Source: DATFVJ01 sp963712955 (GTDB lineage Bacteria; Actinomycetota; Actinomycetes; Streptosporangiales; Streptosporangiaceae). Taken from it: 64,000 nucleotides of DNA. A program made the translations under genes and the position numbers. Below, in pieces: positions 1 to 8,803 of this stretch. Location: contig CAVQKF010000004.1 in assembly GCA_963712955.1 (NCBI GenBank), positions 434,001 through 498,000 of the forward strand, in the 5' to 3' direction. Below the pieces are notes generated by a model. The model was not told where the DNA came from, ran no database searches, and saw nothing but the letters and a program-made list of their open reading frames with translations. Position 1 is the stretch's first letter, and every line of letters starts with the position of its first letter.

Positions 1-272
1 ACAGTGACCGTTCCTTTAGCCCGCCGGGTCAGTTCGCTGCGGATGGGCCCCGCTGTTCTCTCGCTGTCCCGCAGCGCATTGTGCGACGCCCAGAACGACT
101 CGGCAATCGCGACGCCGCGTTCCGGGTTCGCCTGCAGTGACATTCCCAGGCTGCCTGGCTGGCTCTCGACTGCCGCGCGAACCTCGCCCTCGATGTATCT
201 GACGCAGTCACCCAGCAGCTGCGGATCTGCGGTGATCAGATCAACCTCGACATGCAACACGGCAACCCCCAC
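1..272 (-). CDS. Small unknown protein, possibly ABM-like (3' end off window)
   Basis: Read leftwards from a GTG at 272-270, the frame stays open to the window edge, about 90 residues. The reading is protein-like (HVEVDLITADPQLLG, then YIEGEVRAAVESQPGSLGMS). An acidic helix followed by a Gly-Ser turn resembles the small dimeric antibiotic-biosynthesis-monooxygenase (ABM) fold, but this is only a resemblance. A GGAG lies about 12 bases upstream of the GTG. The opposite-strand frame at 4-330 has the Ser/Arg/Cys-rich composition of an antisense shadow. The C-terminus is missing, so no function is assigned. Confidence 0.5.
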   Translation of the reverse strand, partial: MGVAVLHVEVDLITADPQLLGDCVRYIEGEVRAAVESQPGSLGMSLQANPERGVAIAESFWASHNALRDSERTAGPIRSELTRRAKGTVT

Positions 273-559
273 ACGGGCTCTCAGCGATCTCCGGGAAAGG
301 CCCGGTTGCCTCCGTCGCTCGCACCATTGAATGCACCACCCTACGTTTCCCTTGCAGCCGCGCACGTGTCAAGCCGCCTGATCATGGAATCGCGGATCTG
401 TACGGTCTAGTCGGAGGCGACGTCGGGCGTGCCGGCCGGCGTGCTTGCCCTGCGGGCACGCCAGTCCGCGCGCCCCGCTGCCCGAAGATTAGGTCCTGCG
501 TGATCGATCCGATGTGATCGACCCCGAGAAGACCCATCTGGGCCCGAGGGATGCCGCCC

Positions 560-1053
560 TGGTGCTGGGGTGGCGGTTACCATACGGTCACAAGCTGCCG
601 CGGCGGGGCGCCGGTGCGGGCCCATTCGGCTGCCAGCAGCGGGTAACGGCAGACAATGAGCCGCTCGCCGGGGTGATCGGGGTGGGTATCTCGGCTGGAT
701 CCTGCTGGTCAGACAGCGACAGCTGCAGCGGCCCGTCATCGGCGGCAGCTTCTTGATCGCGGGAGCGCGCGGCGCGGTCAGCCACGCCACCCCACCGAGT
801 TTGCGCAGCGCATCGATGTGGGCCGAGGTGATCATGCCGCGGTTCCCACGATGACCATCTGCCCGTCCCGGAAATGTCCCGCACCACCTGAACGGCGTCC
901 GTGAATGCGGCTGACCTGCGGCTAGCCAGGTCGACCAGGTTGACGGCTGCCGGCGTCTCCCCGACGCCGCCGCGGTGATGTACGAGGCGTAGACCGTCGC
1001 GCGGCGGCCGTCTTCGTGAGACTGGCGATTCGCTGGGTGTTACGGGTGCTCAT
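560..1053 (-). pseudogene. IS1634-type transposase remnant, frameshifted
   Basis: Pieces of a DDE transposase appear in different minus-strand frames. One reads DAVQVVRDISG, the next MITSAHIDALRKLGG followed by WLTAPRAPAIKKL, and a third DDGPLQLSLSDQQDPAEI. Together they follow the order of the central part of IS1634-family transposases, where a 'GDRGMIT' strand precedes a helix and the 'LFD' segment. The C-terminal third is not recognisable and no terminal inverted repeats were found. It is a relic unable to encode a working enzyme. The stretch 273-559 holds no supportable gene. Confidence 0.6.
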
Positions 1054-1068
1054 GAACCGGGCGAACTG

Positions 1069-2475
1069 CTAGCCGAACTCGCCGCGCGCCCGGCTCGCCC
1101 CCGCATCGAGTTGCGCCGCAAGCTCGCTCATGGCGAGCAGCGTGGCGGCGGGCGCGCCGCGCTCGGCCACCATGCGCGCGGCGAGCGACCGGATCACCTC
1201 GCGCTGGACGTACCCGTCCTGGATCTCACCAAGGCAATCCTGCAGCTGCTTCAGATCCCTCACGGCGCTGCGGTGCGTCGGCGGGTCGTGCAGCGCGGCG
1301 AAGAACTCAAGCAGGTAACGCAGTTCCTTGCCGCGCTTCCTGACCAGGTGGAGATCCTCTTCCGGTGAGGCGGCCGTAATGGCGGAGCCGGTCCCGCGAG
1401 CCTGCGGCAGGCCCGCTGGATCCGCGCCGCGGCAAGGCCGGCGATGGGCATCTGCTCGGGGCCGCCCCGGCCACGCTCGGGCCGGTGGGGATGGGGCTTT
1501 GCCGCCGAGCGCGGCGCGCCAGTCCCTGGTGAGGTCGGCGAAGCGAGCCGAGCGCAGGCCGCGGACCAGCCGGCGGCGCTGTAGCGGACCAGGCTGTCGT
1601 GCAACGGCGCGAGATGGGCAGCTGACGCCGTGACGAGGCCCGCGGCGGCCTGGGAGAAGCCGAGCAGATGCACGTCCAGGTCACGGGTCGGTGTGGTCAG
1701 CTGCCCGAGCCACCTGAACTCGGGCGCGAACCGCGCCGCGAGATCACCGGGTAGCGCGTCGCCCGCCAGTTTCAGCGCGGCCCGCGTCCGGCGGACGGCG
1801 ACCCGGAGATCGTGCAGGAACTCGGTGTCGATGTCGCGGATGACGCCGTCGAGGTTGGCTTCGGCGATGTCCAGCAGGCGCGCACCGCCGCGACGGCAGG
1901 CATCGACGGTGTGAGGGCGGCGTCGACCTGGCTGCTGTAGTCGCCAGCCTGCCACCCAAGGGCGGCGAGCGCCAGCTGAAAGGCCGATCCGCCGGCTGCG
2001 GTCACCCCAGGCAGGCCGGCGAGCAGCCGCTCGACCTGGTTGGCCTGGGCGTCGTAGCCGCGTAGCGGCGTGACTGTCAGCCGCGTCGGGACTGCACTCG
2101 CAGCGGGGCCGCGCGCAGAGGCGTTGTCGACGGTGAGGCGCATTACCGTCTTGTGCTCCCGTCAAGCACACGCAGGTTGCGCTGGGTGCTCGCGGCGGCG
2201 GCCACCGGGAGCAGCCCCCGGATCCCGGCGATCTGCGCGACGCGTTCGCGTACCACACCAGCGGGAATCGTCCCGGGCACGCGCGGCCAGGTCATTCGCG
2301 GCATCTCCGCGGCTATCCGCTCGCCTTCCGGCGTCACAAATGCGAGTTCGTGCATGCCGGTCCCGCTGATGTATTCGAGCGTGCTGCCGGCGCGGTAGAG
2401 GCGCCAGTCGAACGTGTCCAGCCACAATCGGGTCGGGCCGGTCCGGCGGCGGGTCGAACACCGCATGGCTGTCAC
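1069..2475 (-). pseudogene. CYTH-CHAD domain protein, multiply frameshifted
   Basis: Consecutive minus-strand frames give a CYTH-like half (HELAFVTPEGERIAAEMPR, then DNASARGPAASAVPTRLTV) and a CHAD half (EFLHDLRVAVRRTRAALKLA, LGQLTTPTRDLDVHLLGF, and C-terminal LQDCLGEIQDGYVQREVI). CHAD domains are helical, His-rich polyphosphate-binding modules and are often fused to CYTH triphosphate-tunnel domains. At least three frame changes are needed (near 2150, 1890 and between 1600 and 1260), and the CYTH N-terminus with its ExExK motif is absent. It is a decayed gene. An intact stand-alone CYTH gene lies at 12494-13060. Confidence 0.75.
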
Positions 2476-2540
2476 GGGGCACCGCAGCCCGTGCTTGCTT
2501 ACCCCGCTCCGCGCGCTCCGCCGGCGTCAGCTGCCCAACC
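2431..2540 (-). pseudogene. DUF2252 N-terminal fragment
   Basis: The minus strand reads LTPAERAERGKQARAAVPRD followed by SHAVFDPPPDRPDP. This matches my recollection of the DUF2252 N-terminus (a 'TPEER..GR..R..VPRSSHA.W.P..DRPDP' pattern). The homology stops abruptly at about 2431, where the CYTH reading begins in another frame. The junction looks like a deletion that joined two unrelated genes. It is too short to act as a protein. Confidence 0.5.
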
Positions 2541-2606
2541 CCAGAATCGAGCTGGTACCCCTGCCTGGCCCCGGGGCGGAGCCCCGCCGCCGCTGGGGCC
2601 GGCAGG

Positions 2607-2770
2607 TCAGCTGACTTCCCCGGCGGCCTCCTGGACGGCCTTGTCGACGTCCTTCGCGCTCACGTCGAGCTCCTTGGCGACGTGCTTCTCGGCCTTCAAG
2701 CCCGCCTTCTCCACAGCCTGCTGCAGCTTGCGCTCCCCGACGATCACAAGGGCCGCCCGGTGGCCTGCAT
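2607..2770 (-). pseudogene. Short C-terminal remnant of unknown protein
   Basis: One minus-strand frame reads AALVIVGERKLQQAVEKAG and continues through LKAEKHVAKELDVSAKDVD to a TGA at 2609-2607. The hydrophobic strand followed by a charged helix resembles the C-terminal end of DUF1269/DUF6325-type proteins, but the match is weak. Only a GTG at 2747 could start it (46 codons), so it is more likely a gene fragment than a small gene. Confidence 0.35.
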
Positions 2771-2875
2771 CTACGCTTGACTCTCCGCAAACGGCGCGTT
2801 GTGTGCCCGGCGGGTGAGAGACTGCTTAACGGCTCGCTTGGCTAGCTGAGGGGACGGCATGCGGGGCAGCGACAC

Positions 2876-3318
2876 ATGATCCTCGCGGCGGTTGCTGCCG
2901 AGGCGTCGGCCGAGAAGTTCACCGGGCTGATGGATCACGTTGCCCAGGGTTTCGAGGCACTGGGAGCCGCGATCCTGGTGGTCGGCGTGATCTGGTCGTT
3001 CGTGCTCGCGGCGGTGGCCGGCGGCGGTCCGGCTGGTCGGCAAAAGTTTACCTGGTACTGCGCCAGGCATTCGGCGGGACCCTGCTGCTCGGGCTGGAGA
3101 TCCTGGTCGCCGCCGACCTGGTTCGCACCGTCGCGGTCTCGCCCACTCTCGACAATGTCCTCGTGCTCGGGCTGATCGTGGTGATCAGGACGTTCCTGAG
3201 CTTCTCGCTGGAAACCGAGATCGAGGGCGTTGCGCCGTGGCGGCGGGCCCTGATCAGCGGCGCGGGGACGATCCGCCGGGCCTCGGCTCGCGCGCTGGAC
3301 TCCGAGACGCCGCCCTGA
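2876..3318 (+). pseudogene. DUF1622 membrane protein, frameshifted
   Basis: The first frame gives a start and one membrane segment (GAAILVVGVIWSFVLAAVAG). After about 3030-3045 the reading continues in another frame: VYLVLRQAFGGTLLLGLEIL, ADLVRTVAVSPTLDNVLVLG, LIVVIRTFLSFSLETEIEG, ending at TGA 3316-3318. Order and spacing fit the roughly 120-residue DUF1622 integral membrane family (three helices, a conserved ADL.RTVAV loop and an RTFLS..LE.E end). One frame change is required. The downstream half is well preserved, so the lesion is recent or a sequencing error. Confidence 0.75.
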
Positions 3319-3813
3319 AAAGCGCCAGGTAGTGTCGTGTCTGCGACCACACGTCGGTAACAAGACCATCAGCCGGTAGAGACGTTCTTCCGCGCATGCT
3401 CCGGGTGAACTAGCCGGTTGTGGGTCCACGTCACCATCTCCGCGACGTCCAGAGCCTTTCCCTCGAGGACGTGCTCGGCGGAAGACAGCCTTCAGGCGTC
3501 AGCGTCATTGTCGGCGCCCGGCCGCTGGTACAGCCATTCCGCACAGGACCTGGAGTCATCCGGGCCGGGTTGCACGCCTGCGGGCAGGGCCTGGGCGAAC
3601 ACGACCGCGGCGGTGGCCTCGAGTTCGCTGCGGAGCAGATCGGCGGGGCCGGTCGCCTCGAATCGCCGGGGAGCCCGGTTGGGGCTCATTTGCAGGAAGG
3701 CAGAGTCTGAACAGGCGTTGATGGCGGGTCGGTGACCATCGGCGAGGTCATCGCGAGCTACAACGCCGACTTCCGCGCCGGTAGGCGCCGAATGCCTCGT
3801 CCTGTCGCTGGGC
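3319..3813 (+). other. No confident gene (3319-3813)
   Basis: Open frames exist on both strands. The most protein-like is minus-strand (RFEATGPADLLRSELEATAA and, past a TGA, HVLEGKALDVAEMVTWTHN). I do not recognise a family, there is no convincing start, and it may be a decayed gene. Confidence 0.3.
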
Positions 3814-4065
3814 CTACCGCCCGGCCCGATCGTGCATGCTCCCGCCGCGGGCGATCAGGTAGACCAGGACGCCTAGCAGCGGGATGAACAGCACGAAGAG
3901 GAACCACAGGGCCTTGGCCAAGCCGGACAGATCAGGGCTGCGGAAGATGTCGATGAACACCATGATCAGGATCCAGATCCAGATGACGAACAGGAAGACC
4001 TCGAAGATCGTCCAGAACACGGCAAGCAGAGGATAGGAGTAGGAACTGGCGGAAGCGACTGGCAT
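3814..4065 (-). CDS. PLDc_N-type two-helix membrane protein
   Basis: This 83-residue protein has two membrane helices, about residues 12-37 (LAVFWTIFEVFLFVIWIWIL) and 50-70 (ALWFLFVLFIPLLGVLVYLI). A loop containing DIFRSPDLSG separates them, and a short basic tail ends in HDRAGR. This is the actinobacterial PLDc_N/SHOCT-type membrane protein pattern, a conserved small family of unknown function named after the N-terminus of cardiolipin synthases. The ATG at 4065-4063 opens the frame. It is probably transcribed alone. Confidence 0.85.
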   Translation of the reverse strand: MPVASASSYSYPLLAVFWTIFEVFLFVIWIWILIMVFIDIFRSPDLSGLAKALWFLFVLFIPLLGVLVYLIARGGSMHDRAGR

Positions 4066-4388
4066 GGTTGTCTCCCTTGGCGCGAAGCAATGCCGTCAAG
4101 CTGCCCCGGCGCGCGAGGACAGCCTAGACGTGAGGCGCCACGATCATACTGGGGCCAGCGGTACACGTCACTCCTACTGCGCGACGCGGGGCATTCGCCG
4201 TGCGTCAGCTATGGCTGCGATGTCCGCGGAAGCGGACACAACAGGACGGCCAGCCCTGGGCGGCGAGCACGCGGGCCGATCCCAGCCCGGCCGAGGTGCC
4301 CCCGGGCATACGCTGGGCCGTTTCCTATGGCCAGGGTGGTCGCCCGGAGCGCTCTGTGTACAATAAATACGGCGACATGTGAGATGAA
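4066..4388 (+). other. No gene seen (4066-4388)
   Basis: Only low-quality overlapping frames on both strands, with no start, ribosome site or family resemblance that would support a gene. The 3' part (about 4355-4385) is AT-richer and could include a promoter for the small frame at 4389. Confidence 0.4.
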
Positions 4389-4703
4389 ATGGTCAACGTA
4401 GGATTTGCGCGGCATGGCCAAGTGGCGCCGGGCACCGTCATCTCGCGCGGCCCCAGCGAGCCAGCCCATTCGCGGGCGGCGAGCCGTCGGCGCGTGATCA
4501 TGTTCGTGATCGTGCCGGCTGCGGTGGCACATCTTGCGCGGGACAGCCGCACCCAGCGGCACGCGGCCGTGCTGGTGATCGGGCTGGCCGCGGCGGGAGG
4601 TCTTGCGCGGCATGGCCATGCTGGCTTGCTCTCGCGCCTGGCTGCTTGGGACGAACGGAGGAAATTGCGCCATCTGCGCACGGTCAAGGCTCGAGAGGCC
4701 TGA
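4389..4703 (+). CDS. Small hypothetical protein with hydrophobic core
   Basis: A 104-codon frame with a plausible central segment: RRRVIMFVIVPAAVAHLARD, then RHAAVLVIGLAAAGGLAR and a basic tail (RLAAWDERRKLRHLRTVK). Two short hydrophobic stretches separated by a charged hairpin suggest a small membrane-associated protein. I cannot name a family. The first 30 residues look non-native, so translation may begin further in, for example at the ATG before FVIVPA. The 16-bp string TTGCGCGGCATGGCCA occurs twice here (about 4406 and 4604). Confidence 0.4.
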   Translation: MVNVGFARHGQVAPGTVISRGPSEPAHSRAASRRRVIMFVIVPAAVAHLARDSRTQRHAAVLVIGLAAAGGLARHGHAGLLSRLAAWDERRKLRHLRTVKAREA

Positions 4704-4853
4704 TTGGCCCCAATGACTGCCGCTTCGTTGGAGCGATGTGACCCGGGCAGCGAACCGCAGCTCATCCGGCTCATTGAGCTGGCCAGGCGCCCGTAGCAAT
4801 CCGCGCCGGGTGCTTGTTGGACGGGAAGCGCGGGCGCGGCGCAGGATGGATGG

Positions 4854-5753
4854 ATGAGATTAGGGGCGCCACGGTGGTTTGGCGCGCTCAGTCCGCGTCG
4901 GCGGCTTGTCGTGGGCACGTCACTGCTGGTAGCCGCCGGGTTCGTCGTCTTTGGCGGCCTCAGGGCCGCGCAGGGGGGTGACGCGACGGCGCCCGCCGAC
5001 CCCAGTTCCTCACAGCCCAGCGGCCCGCGGCCGGCCGCCTCATCGCCCGGTGACTCTCTGTCTAGCCCCTTCCTGCCCGCTGCTGTCGTCCTGGTGCCGG
5101 GCTACGGCGGCAACACCCGGTCGCTCGGCACCCTGGCGGCACGCATCAGGGCCATGGGCGACACGGCCACGATCGTGGCGCTTCCCGTGGGTGGCACCGG
5201 CGACCTGGAGGCGCAGGCGGAGGTGCTGAACGGCTACGTGAACCGGGCGCTGCGAAGCGGCGATCGCTCGGTGGACGTGATCGGGTACTCGGCCGGTGGC
5301 GTCGTCGCGCGGCTGTGGGACGTAGAGCACGACGGTGCGAGCAAGGTCAAGCAGATCATCACCCTGGGGTCGCCGCTGCACGGCGCCGAGCTCGCGGCTG
5401 TCGGTGCGGCCGTGGATCCGGCGGCGTGCCCGGTCGCGTGCCAGCAACTCGTGCCCGGCAGCGCGCTGCTGACCAGGCTCGACCGGATCCCGCTGACGAG
5501 CCCGCCCGCCTGGCTGTCGCTGTGGACCGTCAACGATCAGACCGTGCAGCCACCCGATTCCGCCCGCCTGCCCGGAGCCGTGAACGTCCCGCTGCAGAGC
5601 GTCTGTCCCGGTGCCGTGATCCAGCATGGCCAGCTCCCGTCCGATCCGCTCGTCATCGGGATCGTGCTCAGCACCCTCGCCCAGCACCATCGCACCGGGG
5701 CGCCCGCCACCACCGATTGCCGTTGGTTGCAAGCTGTCGGCCGCGTCGGCTAG
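4854..5753 (+). CDS. Secreted or anchored alpha/beta-hydrolase (lipase class)
   Basis: This 299-residue protein starts with a basic N-terminus and a signal/anchor helix (residues about 17-38, RLVVGTSLLVAAGFVVFGGL). A Ser/Pro linker follows, then an alpha/beta-hydrolase domain. The strand VVLVPGYGGN, the nucleophile elbow GYSAGG with Ser near residue 146, TLGSPLHG, the NDQTV acid loop and a late HGQLPSD histidine place it with EstA/LipA-type triacylglycerol lipases. Cysteine pairs (CPVACQ, SVCPG, TTDCR) fit an exported, disulfide-bonded enzyme. It probably hydrolyses esters outside the membrane; the substrate is unknown. Confidence 0.85.
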   Translation: MRLGAPRWFGALSPRRRLVVGTSLLVAAGFVVFGGLRAAQGGDATAPADPSSSQPSGPRPAASSPGDSLSSPFLPAAVVLVPGYGGNTRSLGTLAARIRAMGDTATIVALPVGGTGDLEAQAEVLNGYVNRALRSGDRSVDVIGYSAGGVVARLWDVEHDGASKVKQIITLGSPLHGAELAAVGAAVDPAACPVACQQLVPGSALLTRLDRIPLTSPPAWLSLWTVNDQTVQPPDSARLPGAVNVPLQSVCPGAVIQHGQLPSDPLVIGIVLSTLAQHHRTGAPATTDCRWLQAVGRVG

Positions 5754-5794
5754 GCCGATCATGGGTCACGACGTAACGGCGGGCCGGTCCGTCG

Positions 5795-6667
5795 TTATGT
5801 CGTTATGTCCTTGGTGGCGAAGTTTGCCCAGGCTGCGGCCAGGAAGATGGCGACGTACACCGCCTGTATGCCGAAACCTCGCTGGATGTCGCGCCAGAAG
5901 ATGGGCTGCCTGAAGAAGTCGATCCAGGCCAGCCAGTAGCGGGTCGGCACGTATGGCCGGACCGATGCAGCGGCGTCGAGCGTGGCGAGGACCTCGCTCG
6001 CGATCAGCACCGCGAGCCCGCCGAGCGCGGAGCCGAGCGCCGAGTCGGTAACCGTGGAAAGGAAGAGGGTGATCGCGGCGACTCCAAGCATGGACACGGT
6101 GATGAACGCAATAGCGCCACCGATCCGTTCGAGTAGCTGCAGCGCCGTCAGAGACGGGCCGGACAGGGACGTGGCGGCGGCGCCGGTCTGGACACCGCCG
6201 GTCTGCAGCTGCTGTAAGGCGCCCGGCTGGCCGACCGCGGCGGGCGCCGCCGACCTCAGGAGCAGGACACCGGTCAGATATGAGGTGACGGTCACACTGA
6301 CGACGGCCATGAGGACATAGACGATGATCGTGAAAAGCTTGGCGACCAGAAACCTGGTGCGCCCAATCGGGCGGATCAGCAGGTAGCGCAGCGTCCCCGC
6401 GGTCGCCTCGCCCGCGACCGAGTCGCCGGCCACGACCGCGACCGCGACAGGGAGGAACACCGGCAGCACGAGGGCGAGCGCCGCGGCCGGGTACAGCGAG
6501 CCATCCTGCAGAACGGCGGATAGGAAGGCGCTCCCCTGGCCAGGAGGCGGTGCCAGGTGGGTAACGGAAACGAAGATCGCGACGGCGATCGGGAGACTGC
6601 AGATCAGGCCAATGCTGATCCAGGTACGCGGCCTGCGCACCAGCTTGCGAAGCTCGACAGCGATCAT
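5795..6667 (-). CDS. ABC transporter permease (ABC-2 type)
   Basis: A 290-residue membrane protein with a short cytoplasmic start (MIAVELRKLVRRPRTW) typical of ABC-2 permeases. Predicted helices lie near residues 17-35, 62-85, 104-135 and 195-225, and the C-terminus ends in ATKDITT. The motif GEATAGTLRYLLIRPIGRTR is the conserved coupling region of this class. Its ATG overlaps the stop of the ATPase gene by 4 bases (6664-6667), so the two are translationally coupled and form one exporter. The substrate cannot be read from sequence. Confidence 0.9.
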   Translation of the reverse strand: MIAVELRKLVRRPRTWISIGLICSLPIAVAIFVSVTHLAPPPGQGSAFLSAVLQDGSLYPAAALALVLPVFLPVAVAVVAGDSVAGEATAGTLRYLLIRPIGRTRFLVAKLFTIIVYVLMAVVSVTVTSYLTGVLLLRSAAPAAVGQPGALQQLQTGGVQTGAAATSLSGPSLTALQLLERIGGAIAFITVSMLGVAAITLFLSTVTDSALGSALGGLAVLIASEVLATLDAAASVRPYVPTRYWLAWIDFFRQPIFWRDIQRGFGIQAVYVAIFLAAAWANFATKDITT

Positions 6668-7578
6668 TGCTCCGTCTCGCAGACCTGGTCAGATCCTGCG
6701 CTCGTTGTTTCGAGCATGAGCTGTTCGAGTGAGCGGCGCTGCGGGCGGATCTCCGTCACGCGCACGCCCTCGCCCACCAGGCGCGCGTTGAGCGCTGCCG
6801 TGTCGTCATGGCGCACCACCAGTTCTGCGCCGTCCCTGGTTTCGACGCGCCCGTCGAGCAATGCGGCGATGCGGTCGGCGTCCGGGCTGCTCACGACGAC
6901 GCGCCCGGTCGGGGCCTGGAGCGCGGAAAGCGTTTCCTGCACCACCAGCCTGCCCCGGTCGACAATCCCCACCCTCATGCAGAGCTGTTCCACCTCAGAA
7001 AGCAGATGGCTGGACAGGAAGACCGTGGTCCCGGCCTCGTTGAGCTCGATGAGCAGATCCCTGATGTCGCGGATGCCCCGCGGATCGAGGCCGTTGGACG
7101 GTTCGTCAAGGATGAGAAGCCGCGGTGAACGTACCAGAGCGGCGGCGAGCCCGAGGCGCTGCCGCATGCCAAGAGAGTAGGCGCGGACCGGCCGCCGGTC
7201 GACGCCCGCGAGGCCGACGCGCTCCAGCGCCTCGCCGATCCGCGCGCGCCGCGTCCGCCGATCCCCGGCCGGCCCCGCGGCGTCAAACAGTGCCAGGTTG
7301 GCCCGTCCCGACATGTGGGGGTAGGCAGCGGGCTCCTCGACGAGCGCGCCGATCTCGGGCAGCACGCGTCCAGCGCACTTCGGCATGGGCAAGCCCATGA
7401 TCTCGATCTCACCGCTCGTCGCATAGATGAGGCCGAGCAGCAGCCGGACCAGCGTTGTCTTGCCAGAGCCGTTCGGCCCGAGCAGGCCGTAACGGTCACC
7501 CTCACCGACGACGATATCGGCGGAGTCGAGCGCGACGATCTGGCCGAAGCGCTTGGTGAGAGCCCTGGTGACGATCAC
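6664..7578 (-). CDS. ABC transporter ATP-binding protein
   Basis: A 304-residue ATPase with Walker A GPNGSGKTTL (about residues 34-43), signature YSLGMRQRLGLAAALVRSPR, Walker B LLILDEPSNGLDP and the H-loop SSHLLSEVEQL. The C-terminal 90 residues form the extra domain seen in drug/peptide-type ABC-2 exporters (CcmA/DrrA-like). It overlaps the upstream LolA-like gene by 4 bases (7575-7578) and the downstream permease by 4 bases. This is a tightly coupled three-gene operon read leftwards. Confidence 0.95.
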   Translation of the reverse strand: MIVTRALTKRFGQIVALDSADIVVGEGDRYGLLGPNGSGKTTLVRLLLGLIYATSGEIEIMGLPMPKCAGRVLPEIGALVEEPAAYPHMSGRANLALFDAAGPAGDRRTRRARIGEALERVGLAGVDRRPVRAYSLGMRQRLGLAAALVRSPRLLILDEPSNGLDPRGIRDIRDLLIELNEAGTTVFLSSHLLSEVEQLCMRVGIVDRGRLVVQETLSALQAPTGRVVVSSPDADRIAALLDGRVETRDGAELVVRHDDTAALNARLVGEGVRVTEIRPQRRSLEQLMLETTSAGSDQVCETEQ

Positions 7579-8705
7579 AGGTCACGGTCCGGTTTGGCGC
7601 TCAGCACCGCCGCGGCCTTCTCGAGCAGCTGAGGGCTGGCCAGGCCGGCGAGCAGGAAGGTGTCGAAGGATGCGTATGGATGAACGAGGACGACCGTGAT
7701 CAGTGGGGTTGCGATCTGCACGCCGAACCCCTCGACGAAGGTCAAAGGGGCTCCTCCGTTATTTTGAGCGCTGCGAAGGTCACGCAGGCCTGCCCGCCCT
7801 CTGAGGGTAATGACGGTGAACGTCGACAGACCGCCACCGTAGATGCCGATCTCCTGGAATGCTGCGGGCGGCGGTACCCTGCGCCGCCCCGCGAGGAAAC
7901 GTGGTAGCTGCTCGTCGTCCAGGCTGCCGAGGGCGCTGGAGATGTCCGCCGGATTGGTTCTGGTGAAGCCTGTGCCAGGCCCGTGCGCAGGGGTCAGCAC
8001 CTGCCCCGCCGGACGGGTGTAGCTCACCTGCAGGAAACGGCTTGTCAGCACCGCCTGCCCGCTGCCGCGGCCAGTGATCTCGACCTGCAGGGGCAGGCCG
8101 GTGGCCGCGTCGGCCCATATACCGATCTGGCCGATGGTCGTCGCCGGGTCCTCCGGGACCAGGCGCAGCCCGGGGGCATCCCTTCCCGCGATCCGTTGGG
8201 CGGGAAGACTCGTGATCCGGCCGGTGCTTCCAGCGTCACGCAGCAGCCGCAGGGCGAGGGCCGGCGGGACCAGGTCGGGGGAACGGGGAAGCCGGACCGG
8301 CGGGTTGCCTGTGACTTCGGTGAGCAGTTCGCTGCCCGAGTCCCAGACGTATGTCTTGCCTGGCAGTTGATAGGTGTCGTGCTCACCCGCGTCGGACATG
8401 ACGTCGACCCGCCATGTGGTCGGTGAGGCCTGCCAGACCCGCATGCGCGTGGTGCCGTCAAGCATGGCTGTAATGTCGCTCAGCTCACGCAGGTTCGGCA
8501 CACCGAGCGCGCCATCGCTTTCCACGTAACCCTCGTACGGCATGTTCACCGAGGCGAGGATCCGCGCACGCAACCGTGCTGCGGTCACCGCGCGCCCGGC
8601 CGCTACCGGCAGCGCGCCGACAAGGACTGGCAGCGAGCACGTCACCGCCAGGCCGATCGCCACCAGAAACCATCGAAGGCGCGTCTGACCCGCGACCACA
8701 CTCAT
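7575..8705 (-). CDS. LolA/RseB-like exported protein of the ABC operon
   Basis: This 376-residue protein has an N-terminal membrane anchor (residues about 12-33) and an extracytoplasmic part rich in beta-strand. Stretches such as YVESDGALGVPNL, TWRVDVMSDAGEHDTYQL, KTYVWDSGSELLTEV and IGIWADAATGLPLQVEI follow the LolA/LppX/RseB half-barrel plan. The C-terminal third (TFVEGFGVQIATPLITVVLV) is less typical. It is the first gene of the operon, overlapping the ATPase gene by 4 bases. It may chaperone a lipophilic substrate for the exporter or sense envelope state; neither is proven. Confidence 0.8.
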   Translation of the reverse strand: MSVVAGQTRLRWFLVAIGLAVTCSLPVLVGALPVAAGRAVTAARLRARILASVNMPYEGYVESDGALGVPNLRELSDITAMLDGTTRMRVWQASPTTWRVDVMSDAGEHDTYQLPGKTYVWDSGSELLTEVTGNPPVRLPRSPDLVPPALALRLLRDAGSTGRITSLPAQRIAGRDAPGLRLVPEDPATTIGQIGIWADAATGLPLQVEITGRGSGQAVLTSRFLQVSYTRPAGQVLTPAHGPGTGFTRTNPADISSALGSLDDEQLPRFLAGRRRVPPPAAFQEIGIYGGGLSTFTVITLRGRAGLRDLRSAQNNGGAPLTFVEGFGVQIATPLITVVLVHPYASFDTFLLAGLASPQLLEKAAAVLSAKPDRDL

Positions 8706-8803
8706 GGTGACCGCCGCGGCCCGGCCGTGGCGCGCGTGCGGTTCGGGTCTGCACGGCCTGGGCTCACCGTGTCACCGTATGACGGATCCCGCCTGGTCGC
8801 CGT

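Noticed and set aside
4209..4918. Minus-strand frames of almost 200 codons
   Set aside because: Arg/His/Pro-rich composition of a shadow, and they overlap the better lipase start on the other strand.
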